Positions 7,674-15,085 of a DNA stretch of 40,726 nucleotides are shown one piece after another. The notes beneath the pieces were generated by a model. It had not been told where the DNA came from. It searched no databases and was given only the letters and a program-made list of their open reading frames with translations. Position 1 is the first letter of the stretch. Each line of letters starts with the position of its first letter. The stretch is from positions 1 through 40,726 of the forward strand of contig JAMFSJ010000060.1 of NCBI GenBank assembly GCA_026225255.1, written 5' to 3'. The DNA is from Methylacidimicrobium fagopyrum. Its GTDB lineage: Bacteria; Verrucomicrobiota; Verrucomicrobiia; Limisphaerales; UBA11358. The position numbers were made by a program, and so were the translations under genes.

Positions 7674-8483
7674 ATGAAAACAATTCTTCTTATTGTCACC
7701 TTAACGATGATTGGCTGTTGCATGGTTACGGCGGCGCCATTGACTGAAAACACCTTCACGGAAATCATTAAAGAGGTCAACACCTTGTCTCCTGCCGGCG
7801 AGGCGTTGCCGGCGAATGTCAGTGAAGTTTTAAAAGCCCCGCAACGCGTCCGCACCGGTTCGCAATCGCGCGCCGAGCTTACCGCGCCGGACAAAACGAT
7901 CACGCGAGTCGGCGCGAACACGGTTTTTTCCTATGCCGATAGCGGCCGCACCTTGAATCTGGAGCACGGCAGCCTGCTCTTTCACGCGCCCAAAGGCGTG
8001 GGCGGCGGCACCATCAAATCCGGTGGGGCGACGGCGGCGGTGCTCGGCACGACCTTGATGGTTTCAGCCACCGAGAGCGGCGACTTCAAGGTGATTTTGC
8101 TGGAAGGCGAAGGCAAAGTAACCTTGCCGAATGGCACCAGCGTGACGCTGAAGGCGGGACAGGAAGTATACGTGCTGCCGGGCGGAACGAAATTCAGCAA
8201 GGTTTTCAATATCAATTTGGACAAGCTCGTGGATAGCTCGCTGCTGGTAAAAGGATTTTCGCATGAACTCTCCTCGCTGCCGTTGATCCAGCTGGCGATT
8301 AAGGATCAAAAGGCCATGATTCTCGCGGGGGGCGCGACCGACACCGGCACGGCGCCGGAATTTTTCATCCCGCCGCCTTCACCCGGCAATGGCCAGAACG
8401 TCCTCGATCCCGCCCTTACGCAAACGGCGCTGGAGAACCGGACGCCCAAACAAGGCGACAGCACCATCGGTCCGAAACAGTAA
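7674..8483 (+). CDS. exported FecR-domain protein
   Basis: This 269-aa protein has a signal peptide ending near 'CCMVTAAP'. A FecR domain follows at about 50-165: 'VRTGSQSRAELTAPDKTITRVGANTVFSY', then 'LNLEHGSLLFHAPKG', 'AAVLGTTLMVSA' and 'VILLEGEGKVTLPNGTSVTLKAGQEVYV'. The C-terminal ~70 residues are low in structure and rich in Pro, Gly and Thr. In TonB systems FecR relays signals to a sigma factor, but stand-alone secreted FecR domains next to CHASE2 cyclases are a separate, common arrangement of unknown role. A likely function is a periplasmic ligand or partner for the CHASE2 sensor. It is followed after 33 bp by a barrel gene and is probably co-transcribed with it. Confidence 0.88.
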   Translation: MKTILLIVTLTMIGCCMVTAAPLTENTFTEIIKEVNTLSPAGEALPANVSEVLKAPQRVRTGSQSRAELTAPDKTITRVGANTVFSYADSGRTLNLEHGSLLFHAPKGVGGGTIKSGGATAAVLGTTLMVSATESGDFKVILLEGEGKVTLPNGTSVTLKAGQEVYVLPGGTKFSKVFNINLDKLVDSSLLVKGFSHELSSLPLIQLAIKDQKAMILAGGATDTGTAPEFFIPPPSPGNGQNVLDPALTQTALENRTPKQGDSTIGPKQ

Positions 8484-8516
8484 ACCTTGATTTTCCACCT
8501 CTTCTAATCAATTTTT

Positions 8517-9524
8517 ATGCGCCTTAAACCCTTGCTTCTCACCGCCCTCACCGGTTTGGTTGGGCCCGCCGCCTGCGCCCAAATACCCGCTGCCAGCCAA
8601 CAGGTGGATTCCGTTCAACAACGGCGCCAGCTGGATTCATCAGGGTGGCTCGCCACCAATACGGTGCCCGAACAAAATGCCGATGAGTCCAGCGACATCG
8701 GCTCGCAATCCGTCCTGCAATTCAAACCCCGCCGCCAGTTCCTCCAAGCCTCCGCGGATGTCCAATATTTTTATACGGACAACATGTTTCTCGTGGATCG
8801 GAACAAGCAAGGCGCGGATGTCCTCGTCAGCACGGTGGCCGCCGCGCTCGCCCCGACGCCGTATGAATTTTACGAAGGACAGCTGGCGCCGCGCTTAGGC
8901 TTTCAAGAGCAATGGTTCAACTACGGTCTGGCCAATTCGGATAAAGTGCTGGCGCCCGGATCCCTCACGCCGGTCCGCCTGGATACGTTTAATTTCAACG
9001 CGTTGACCGTTTTTGCGGACGCCGCGTGGAGCCGGCAAAACTGGACATTCACCTTGGGCGGTGATTTTCGCCAGCTCATGGATTCAAGTTCTTACCATCA
9101 ATTCTATCAGGAATACGTCCCGCGCTGGTCGGTGCGCCGCGATTTTTTTACCAGCAAAACAACCATGCTGTCCATTGGTTACGAAGGGGATTATCGCGTC
9201 ACCAACACCCGGTTTGCGCCGGTGGGCGAGGGCGATCATTTTAACGACCGCACGGATCAAAGCCTGGTGTTGATCGGCAGTTGGCGGTTATGCCGCTACG
9301 TGATCTTGCAACCGTCTTACCGCTTTCAATACACGCATTTCACCAGCACCACCCGGGATGATTTTGAGCATATTTTCGACCTCTCGCTTTACTGCCCGAT
9401 CACCGAGAACATCACCCTGCGCACCTACGTCAGCTATAACAACCTGCAGACGGACGGTCATTTTGCGTCAAGCTACGAAGCCTTCAACACCGGGATCGGA
9501 GCGAACTTCAATATCCGTTTCTAA
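8517..9524 (+). CDS. outer-membrane beta-barrel protein
   Basis: This 335-aa protein has a signal peptide (MRLKPLLLTALTGL..., cleavage near 'ACAQ'). After a ~50-residue linker it shows alternating aromatic and polar segments typical of barrel strands, such as 'ADVQYFYTDNMFLVD', 'YRFQYTHFTS' and 'LRTYVSYNNLQTDG'. It ends in '...GANFNIRF'; a terminal Phe after alternating residues is the usual signal for insertion by the Bam machinery. No substrate can be named. It follows the FecR gene and may pass an outer-membrane signal to FecR and the CHASE2 cyclase. Its stop lies three bases from the convergent stop of the decaheme gene, leaving no room for a terminator between them. Confidence 0.8.
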   Translation: MRLKPLLLTALTGLVGPAACAQIPAASQQVDSVQQRRQLDSSGWLATNTVPEQNADESSDIGSQSVLQFKPRRQFLQASADVQYFYTDNMFLVDRNKQGADVLVSTVAAALAPTPYEFYEGQLAPRLGFQEQWFNYGLANSDKVLAPGSLTPVRLDTFNFNALTVFADAAWSRQNWTFTLGGDFRQLMDSSSYHQFYQEYVPRWSVRRDFFTSKTTMLSIGYEGDYRVTNTRFAPVGEGDHFNDRTDQSLVLIGSWRLCRYVILQPSYRFQYTHFTSTTRDDFEHIFDLSLYCPITENITLRTYVSYNNLQTDGHFASSYEAFNTGIGANFNIRF

Positions 9525-9527
9525 AAA

Positions 9528-11093
9528 TCACGGAGAGAACAATTGCGGTGTGTGATACGTGTGGCATTCCGTGCAGGCATCCACCACGCCGCCGCGCGGA
9601 CTGTGACACGTCGCGCACGTTTCTTTCGGCGGCAATAAAATATCCGCCGTCGCCCGGCTATGAACCACGTCATGGCATTGCGCGCACGCCACGCTGGTGT
9701 GTTTGGCGTGATTGAATTTTGCGTGGGCCAGCCAGCGTTCCGGCATCACCGGCGACGTGATTTGCGGCACGCCGGCCACCAGTTTCACCGCATGACAATA
9801 AGCGCACCCCGGAAACAACGATCGTGTGGCGCCACTCACGGTTCCGATCTGCGTCGCGGGCCCGGCAGTCGCCGTGCTCAAGAAAATTCGTTTTTCCAAT
9901 TCGTCGCCGCTGCCGAATTGCGCCCGCAAACCCGCCAGTTTCTGCTGCACAAATTCATTGGCGTCCACGACCTTTTGTTGGGTCGCCAAAACCAGATATT
10001 GCTTCGGCAAACTCCGCAGGTAGGCGGAGACAAATTCCGCGCTACCGTGCGGCAATTGCAATTGCGGCGTCTCCGGATCGAACTGCAGCGCATGACACAC
10101 GCGGCAGTTTTTCTCGAACGCAACCGGTTTCATGAACTCGCCCGCCGCGTTCGGCTGATGACAGAACGCGCAATCCAAGCTTTCGCCGCCGGGCAATCGG
10201 GGAATCGTCGCCCCCGTCAGGTGCAGCGCGTGGTTGAATTTCAAGGTGTCCGGATCGCTCAGTTTTTCCGTGATGAACCGGAACTGCGGATGGTCGGTGG
10301 CAAAATGGTGGATGACCTGAACCTGATTGCTGCCGCAGGCCATTTTTGCCAGCTCGCCGTGACAGAAAATACAATTTGCCTCCGTCGTCGCCGCCATCAT
10401 TTTGCCGTGATGTTCCGCGTGACAAAATGTGCACGAAACCAGCGGCGCCGTGGGCTGGTGAAAATTTTTCCCCGCGTGACATTTCAGGCACGCCGCATCC
10501 ATCGCCGTTGGTTCCGCCGCCCGGGCGCACGCGAGTTGTTTGAAATCCAGAATGCCCGGCTGCGCGCGCAACGCGGCGTGGAGCATTTGATTCGGGCCGG
10601 AATTTCCCGCGACATGACAGGCGCCGCAGTTTTGGTTCAGATGATTGGTCGTCGCCAACAACGCGAACACGGAACCGGAATGCGGATTGGAAACGACGCC
10701 GGGACTGATGAAGTTATTTCGCCACGGTGGATTGCCCAGCACCACCAGCAGCACCGCGCACGCGGCGGCGATGATCGCGAACGTCACGCGCCCGCGCCAG
10801 ACGCGTAACGTCGGCACGGGCGAACATTTGGCGATCGGACGACAGCAGGTGCCATCCGGCAGCGGGCCGGATTCGCATTCCCCGCCGGTTCGCGTGCAAA
10901 CCCAGCGACCTTTCGTTTCGCCCGGGTTGATTTTTAAGAGCGGCTTGCATTCGGCGGTCGCGCAACAGCGACCTTTCGTATCCGGCCCCTGACGGCAGGC
11001 ATTCCCTTCGCAGGCGCGGCCGCAAATCCAATTCTGGTTTGGCCGCGCGTATTGCTGCGCATCGAAACGTGGGGCTGGCAATTGCTCGCTCAT
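9528..11093 (-). CDS. membrane-anchored decaheme cytochrome c with Cys-rich N-terminal repeats
   Basis: Reading from ATG 11093 gives 521 aa. Residues 22-92 hold two ~40-residue repeats of pattern W-x-C...C-x2-G-P-x3-G-x-C-C-x4/5-C-x-P, eleven cysteines in all (24, 28, 33, 43, 44, 49, 66, 73, 83, 84, 90). A TM helix at about 102-120 follows, then a periplasmic part with ten CXXCH heme c sites: CGACH, CLKCH, CTFCH, CIFCH, CAFCH, CRVCH, CAYCH, CAQCH, CATCH and CTECH. The layout puts the Cys-rich part in the cytoplasm and the hemes outside. It probably takes electrons from the cytochrome b and ferredoxin encoded just upstream. The ATG overlaps the cytochrome b stop (ATGA), which decides the start over an upstream extension of 31 residues. 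Confidence 0.92.
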   Translation of the reverse strand: MSEQLPAPRFDAQQYARPNQNWICGRACEGNACRQGPDTKGRCCATAECKPLLKINPGETKGRWVCTRTGGECESGPLPDGTCCRPIAKCSPVPTLRVWRGRVTFAIIAAACAVLLVVLGNPPWRNNFISPGVVSNPHSGSVFALLATTNHLNQNCGACHVAGNSGPNQMLHAALRAQPGILDFKQLACARAAEPTAMDAACLKCHAGKNFHQPTAPLVSCTFCHAEHHGKMMAATTEANCIFCHGELAKMACGSNQVQVIHHFATDHPQFRFITEKLSDPDTLKFNHALHLTGATIPRLPGGESLDCAFCHQPNAAGEFMKPVAFEKNCRVCHALQFDPETPQLQLPHGSAEFVSAYLRSLPKQYLVLATQQKVVDANEFVQQKLAGLRAQFGSGDELEKRIFLSTATAGPATQIGTVSGATRSLFPGCAYCHAVKLVAGVPQITSPVMPERWLAHAKFNHAKHTSVACAQCHDVVHSRATADILLPPKETCATCHSPRGGVVDACTECHTYHTPQLFSP

Positions 11094-11905
11094 CGCGCGC
11101 CTCCGGAAAATCCAAAGACCAATACGATATGCAGCGCGGTGAAAATCAAGAGGCCGTAGGTCAACGGAATATGAACAAACAGCCACAGTTTCAACGCGAG
11201 CTGCAAGGCGCGATGATAATCCAGTCCGTCCTTTTGGCGGACCAACGCGATGAGTTGCTCGAGCTTGCTCTTTTCCGTGTCGTCGGCGAAACGGCGCAGG
11301 TCGGTCAATTCCGCGAGCAGCTCGTTCACTTCGCGGCGCGACTCGGCGAGATGCTTCCAGAAATTTTTTGGGCCGGAGAAAAAGGGAGCGAGCCGCCGCG
11401 TATAAAATTCCGCGATGACCTCGGATTTGGCTTCGGGGCCGAGCGCAAGGCTTTCCGCCGCGGTTTTTAACGCCTGCCGCAACGCGGGAATTTTTTCAAA
11501 AATCACCTCGCCGCCCCGCGTGGCCAACCGGCGCGGCAGCACCCGGCTAAAAAAAAGCCCGACCATCCCGCTGCCGCTGACCAACACGAACAGCCACGCC
11601 AACAGTATCTCAAGCCAGCCCTGCGGCGGACGGAAATTCAAATGAATGAGGAATAATAGCGTCGTGAAAAAGCCAAGATAGATGTGGATTTGCAGCCATG
11701 TCTCGGATTTACCGAGCGGTAGGAACGGTAATTTTTTCCGCACGTTATAAATCGTCAGCACAAACATTCCCGCGAGCAACGCCCAACCGGTGAGAAAGGC
11801 GTAGTTCGGCCGGGTGTTGAATTTATCATTCAGCCAAAACGCGCCCGCCGTCGCGGCCAGCAGCGCGCACAAACCAAAAAAAAGTTGGCGGTGAAAGCGG
11901 GTCAT
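11090..11905 (-). CDS. probable diheme cytochrome b-like membrane protein
   Basis: The 271-aa product starts at ATG 11905 and overlaps its neighbours by ATGA at both ends. TM segments lie at 'LFFGLCALLAATAGAFW', 'YAFLTGWALLAGMFVLTIY', 'IHIYLGFFTTLLFLIHLNF', 'LEILLAWLFVLVSGSGMVGLFF' and 'LWLFVHIPLTYGLLIFTALHIVLVFGF'. Two helices each carry a His pair 14 residues apart (H...H in 'HIYLGFFTTLLFLIH' and 'HIPLTYGLLIFTALH'), the spacing expected if two b hemes are stacked across the membrane. A ~100-residue charged helical segment lies between helices four and five, probably cytoplasmic. It resembles ferric-reductase or b561-type proteins in general plan, but no exact family was recognised. The likely role is to carry electrons across the membrane between the ferredoxin and the decaheme cytochrome. 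Confidence 0.75.
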   Translation of the reverse strand: MTRFHRQLFFGLCALLAATAGAFWLNDKFNTRPNYAFLTGWALLAGMFVLTIYNVRKKLPFLPLGKSETWLQIHIYLGFFTTLLFLIHLNFRPPQGWLEILLAWLFVLVSGSGMVGLFFSRVLPRRLATRGGEVIFEKIPALRQALKTAAESLALGPEAKSEVIAEFYTRRLAPFFSGPKNFWKHLAESRREVNELLAELTDLRRFADDTEKSKLEQLIALVRQKDGLDYHRALQLALKLWLFVHIPLTYGLLIFTALHIVLVFGFSGGAR

Positions 11906-12015
11906 GGGTTGGCGCTGAGATTGGGTTGAACCATGAAAGTGGGCGAAAAAATTTCCCAACGGCGGTCGCCGCCGATGGAACCCGATTTCGGAAAATGGCT
12001 GGCTTTCACCTTCAT
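11902..12015 (-). CDS. 37-aa small protein within the electron-transfer operon
   Basis: The ATG (12015-12013) overlaps the stop of the ferredoxin gene as ATGA, and its stop TGA (11904-11902) overlaps the ATG of the cytochrome b gene the same way. The peptide starts MKVKASHFPKSGS and ends 'QPNLSANP'. It is basic near the N-terminus, has no TM segment, no Cys and one His, and contains a 'RRWEIFSPTF' core. The two exact overlaps in an operon where the next junction also uses ATGA argue for real translation. Its function is unknown; a small assembly or coupling factor is possible. The alternative is that it is a by-product of translational reinitiation. Confidence 0.6.
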   Translation of the reverse strand: MKVKASHFPKSGSIGGDRRWEIFSPTFMVQPNLSANP

Positions 12016-13736
12016 AACTTCAACCACTTCGAGAGGGCGTCGAGATTGTTCAAGTTGATCCGCTCCAAGGCGCCGTGGGGGCAAGCACGCTGGCACGCGG
12101 GGCCGCCGTGATTTTCCACGCAGAGGTCGCACTTGGTCGCCTTCACGATGGGTTTCATTTCTTGATCCACGAGAAATTCGCCGCGTTCGTCCCGGACTTC
12201 GACCATGCGGATGGCGTCGTAAGGACAGTTATTGAAACAGGCTTTGCAACCAATGCAGGTATCGGGATTAATGACGACTTGGCCGGCAAATGACTCACGG
12301 TGAATCGCGCCGGTCGGACAGCCGATCATGCAGACGGGATCGGCGCAATGCATGCAGGCATTGGCGATCATCAATCGCCCGGCGCTCGGTCCATGCCGCA
12401 GGAAGCGCGGATTATTATCGTGCGTGGCCGCGCAGGCGCGCACGCAATCGTCACAACGCGTGCAGCGGTCGAGGTCAATGACCATCGTGGCGGTGCCGTT
12501 GAAGAAACGGTTCTCGGTGAGAAATTCCAAAACGTCCGCGCCCACTTTTTCGCGCGGGGCGGTGGCCGGAGCAGCCGCCGCAATTTCTGCGGGCGCGATT
12601 TCCAGCGCCGGTGGCAGTTCCGTTTTCGGCAGCGACGGGAGCACGATTTCCTCCATCACCCGGGTCGGCACAATGAGCAAATGGGTGTAACCGATGGCGC
12701 GGAGGGAGAATTGAAAATTCACCGGCGACGTTGGGTGGCGCCAGTTGTGCGCAATTTCGTTCAGGCCAAAAACTTGTCCGGCGCCGATATAATTCAACGT
12801 GCGTTCGCTGCTGCCAAATTTCTGGCTGACCCGCGCGAAACCTGCGCGCAGCAAAACGACGCCGTTCGGATAATCGCCTTCGCCCACGATGACGGGCTCT
12901 TTCTCCGGGCGCAGGCTGCCGGCCTGCGCGAGCCGTTTATATTCGCCCGACCAATCGTAGTCGCCGAAGGTCGAGAACTCCACGGCCTCGGCCACTTTAG
13001 TGAGTTGCGCCGGTGACAGATGTTGAAATAACGGCGTGGCCCGAAGATATGATGCGAGCGCGCGTTCGCGGTAAATCTGGTTGATGTGGCGACGTAACGC
13101 GTCGTCGTATTTCATCAAGTCGCGCAAGCCTTGCCAGCGGATTTCGAGCAACTCCGCGTCATCGCTATCGGCAAAAATCGTGGAGGTGCGCGCCATGCGG
13201 CTCAACGCGGCGATCTCGCCGAAAAACTCGCCCGTAGTCATCTGCTCGGTGCGATGTTTATCTAGCACGCGCGGGACATCTTGGAGAAAAACATGGACCT
13301 GATCTTCGTCTTGGCGCGCCCCTAGCCCGGTATTTTGACCGGATTTTTTGCGCGCAAAAAAGTCCGCCGGGCGCGTGCCATTCCACAACTGCGCGAGCGT
13401 GCGGAAAATCCCTTTTTTATTCGTCGCCTGCCGCCCCAGCAACGCGGGCGCAAGGTCGGGCTGCAACACGACGCGCGCGGCGCCTTGCAAAATCAAGAAC
13501 GCCGAGGTGCCGTAATCCCCCTGCCGCATGATGATTTCACCTTTGCGAAGTTTGAGAATGCGCGCGTCGTTGCGGAGGATTTCCCGGAGTGGCGTGCGTT
13601 TGGGAAATTTCCCCGCGTCCATCCCGCTGAACGGCGCCGTGAAGAGCAGCCGGTTCACATCCTCGTCGGTCATGTTCGGGGCAAACGCGGCATCCCAGCG
13701 TTGCGGACGTTCGAGAATGGTCGGAGTGTCGGACAT
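12012..13736 (-). CDS. tandem cyclic-nucleotide-binding domain protein fused to a four-cluster ferredoxin
   Basis: The 574-aa protein has two cyclic-nucleotide-binding (CNB/Crp-like) domains at about 54-225 and 230-365, a Pro/Ala-rich linker (370-395) and a polyferredoxin at 415-560. The first CNB domain keeps a phosphate-binding cassette, FGEIAAL (172-178) with R183 in 'ARTSTI', so it may bind cAMP or cGMP; a ~65-residue insert interrupts it. The second has a degenerate cassette near 322-344. Sixteen cysteines form four [4Fe-4S] sets: 425/428/431/435, 461/464/469/473, 494/497/500/504 and 536/539/548/552, as in DmsB/NrfC-type electron-transfer subunits. There is no signal or TM segment, so it is cytoplasmic. 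It starts 12 bp after the flavoprotein gene and overlaps the 37-aa gene. It probably links the reductase to the cytochrome b, under nucleotide control. Confidence 0.93.
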   Translation of the reverse strand: MSDTPTILERPQRWDAAFAPNMTDEDVNRLLFTAPFSGMDAGKFPKRTPLREILRNDARILKLRKGEIIMRQGDYGTSAFLILQGAARVVLQPDLAPALLGRQATNKKGIFRTLAQLWNGTRPADFFARKKSGQNTGLGARQDEDQVHVFLQDVPRVLDKHRTEQMTTGEFFGEIAALSRMARTSTIFADSDDAELLEIRWQGLRDLMKYDDALRRHINQIYRERALASYLRATPLFQHLSPAQLTKVAEAVEFSTFGDYDWSGEYKRLAQAGSLRPEKEPVIVGEGDYPNGVVLLRAGFARVSQKFGSSERTLNYIGAGQVFGLNEIAHNWRHPTSPVNFQFSLRAIGYTHLLIVPTRVMEEIVLPSLPKTELPPALEIAPAEIAAAAPATAPREKVGADVLEFLTENRFFNGTATMVIDLDRCTRCDDCVRACAATHDNNPRFLRHGPSAGRLMIANACMHCADPVCMIGCPTGAIHRESFAGQVVINPDTCIGCKACFNNCPYDAIRMVEVRDERGEFLVDQEMKPIVKATKCDLCVENHGGPACQRACPHGALERINLNNLDALSKWLKL

Positions 13737-13748
13737 TAGTTGAAAAAA

Positions 13749-15056
13749 TTACGCATCCAAAATCAGATCATTTTTCGGGCGGCAGACGCACGTGAAACAA
13801 CTGCCCGCCTCGGGCGTGGCGTCGGGCTTCTTCAAATAAGTCACCGCGCCAGATTTAATAGCGACGCTGCAGGAACCGCAACCGCCCGCGCAGCAGCCAG
13901 AATCAATCTTCACGCCCTGCGACTTGGCGAATTCCAAAAGATTTTCCGCGATGGGTTCCCAGCGGACGGTCTTGTTCGAACGCGCAAACGTGACCATCAC
14001 TTTTTGCAGATGGGTCGTCTCGGCTTGCGTGGGCACGGTGGCTTTTTTCTTTACGGTCGCGGGACCGAACGCCTCAAAATACACGTCCTTGTCTGGCACG
14101 CCCCACGCTTCGAGGCCGTCCGTCAAACTTTTCATGAACGCGCCGCTTCCGCAGAGATAATATTCAAAATTATTCGACGGCAAAACCGCCTTCAACAGCT
14201 CGATGTCCACCCGACCTTCGTGGTGAAAATCTTTTTCCTTCACATCTTTTTCGCCGGGCTTGCTGTAGGCGATGTGCAAATGGATGTTATCATGCTCCGC
14301 CGCGAGTTTTTCCAATTCCTCTTTGTGGATATGTTCGCGCCGATTGCGGACGCCGAAGAAAAAATAGGCCTCGCGCTTGGAGCCGCCCGCTGCGATGGCG
14401 TTGGCCATGCTCAACATCGGCGTGATGCCGACGCCCCCGGCCAGCAACACGATGGGATTCAGCTTCGCCATGTCCAAAAAGAAATGGCCGGTCGGCGCTT
14501 TGACGTTGAGGATATCGCCCTCCTTCACCACGTCGGTAAAAAAACTGGAGCCCGCACCCGTCGGCAATTCCGGTTTATCCGCCGGGGATTTTTCCTTTTT
14601 GATCGTGACGCGGTAATAGTCTTTCTGATGCGGACTATCGGAAAGCGAGTAGCAACGGATGAGCGATTTGTCGCGGCCGGGCAGGTCCAGTTGGAATGTG
14701 AGATATTGGCCGGGCTTGAACTGCGGCAACGGGCGGCCATCGTGCGGTTTCAAATAAAACGCGTTCACGTCATCGCATTGGAAAACTTTTTTGACGACGG
14801 CAAACTTGCGGATGCCGTTCCAGCCCGTCTGCGCCTGCTCGGCCTCGCGGCAACGCAGTTTGGTTTCGGCGAGTTGCGCGCGCAGTTTTTCCAACGCGAT
14901 CCGTTGCTGCTGATTTTCGGCCAAAACGCGGCGGCCCGAACGGAAAATTTCCAAAGCCAACCACATGAATAATCCGGCCAGCAATGTCAGGCCAAGCGCA
15001 AAGCTTAAACTGCCACCACTGGTGACGCGCAGAGAATCAATTAAAGTTGCGTTCAC
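13749..15056 (-). CDS. membrane-anchored FAD/NAD(P) reductase with C-terminal [2Fe-2S] ferredoxin
   Basis: The 435-aa protein has a TM helix at about 17-37, a coiled-coil-like segment (44-75), then a ferredoxin-reductase unit. The FAD motif RCYSLSD is at 134-140, the NAD(P) motif GGVGITPM at 207-214, and CGSG at 302-305. A plant-type ferredoxin domain (about 350-435) has C388-x4-C393-x2-C396 and a fourth ligand at C423 or C425. It resembles NqrF in its TM anchor, but NqrF carries its ferredoxin before the FAD domain; the order here is that of phthalate dioxygenase reductase-type proteins. It likely oxidises NADH or NADPH on the cytoplasmic face and feeds the ferredoxin encoded next. It is first in the minus-strand operon; the start ATG at 15056 lies only 29 bp from the divergent tetraheme start. 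Confidence 0.9.
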   Translation of the reverse strand: MNATLIDSLRVTSGGSLSFALGLTLLAGLFMWLALEIFRSGRRVLAENQQQRIALEKLRAQLAETKLRCREAEQAQTGWNGIRKFAVVKKVFQCDDVNAFYLKPHDGRPLPQFKPGQYLTFQLDLPGRDKSLIRCYSLSDSPHQKDYYRVTIKKEKSPADKPELPTGAGSSFFTDVVKEGDILNVKAPTGHFFLDMAKLNPIVLLAGGVGITPMLSMANAIAAGGSKREAYFFFGVRNRREHIHKEELEKLAAEHDNIHLHIAYSKPGEKDVKEKDFHHEGRVDIELLKAVLPSNNFEYYLCGSGAFMKSLTDGLEAWGVPDKDVYFEAFGPATVKKKATVPTQAETTHLQKVMVTFARSNKTVRWEPIAENLLEFAKSQGVKIDSGCCAGGCGSCSVAIKSGAVTYLKKPDATPEAGSCFTCVCRPKNDLILDA

Positions 15057-15085
15057 CCTGCCATTCCATTAACCAATTTGATGCC

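Noticed and set aside
9660..10808. 382-codon plus-strand frame opposite the decaheme cytochrome
   Set aside because: The ten CXXCH motifs lie on the minus strand; the plus frame has no recognisable feature.
13740..14972. 410-codon plus-strand frame opposite the FAD reductase
   Set aside because: The minus-strand gene has a full set of FAD, NAD and [2Fe-2S] motifs. The plus frame is Arg/His-rich without any motif, as expected for a shadow in GC-rich coding DNA.
13749..15056. Na+-translocating NADH:quinone reductase subunit F
   Set aside because: The ferredoxin domain is C-terminal here, whereas NqrF has it N-terminal, and no other nqr genes are present.
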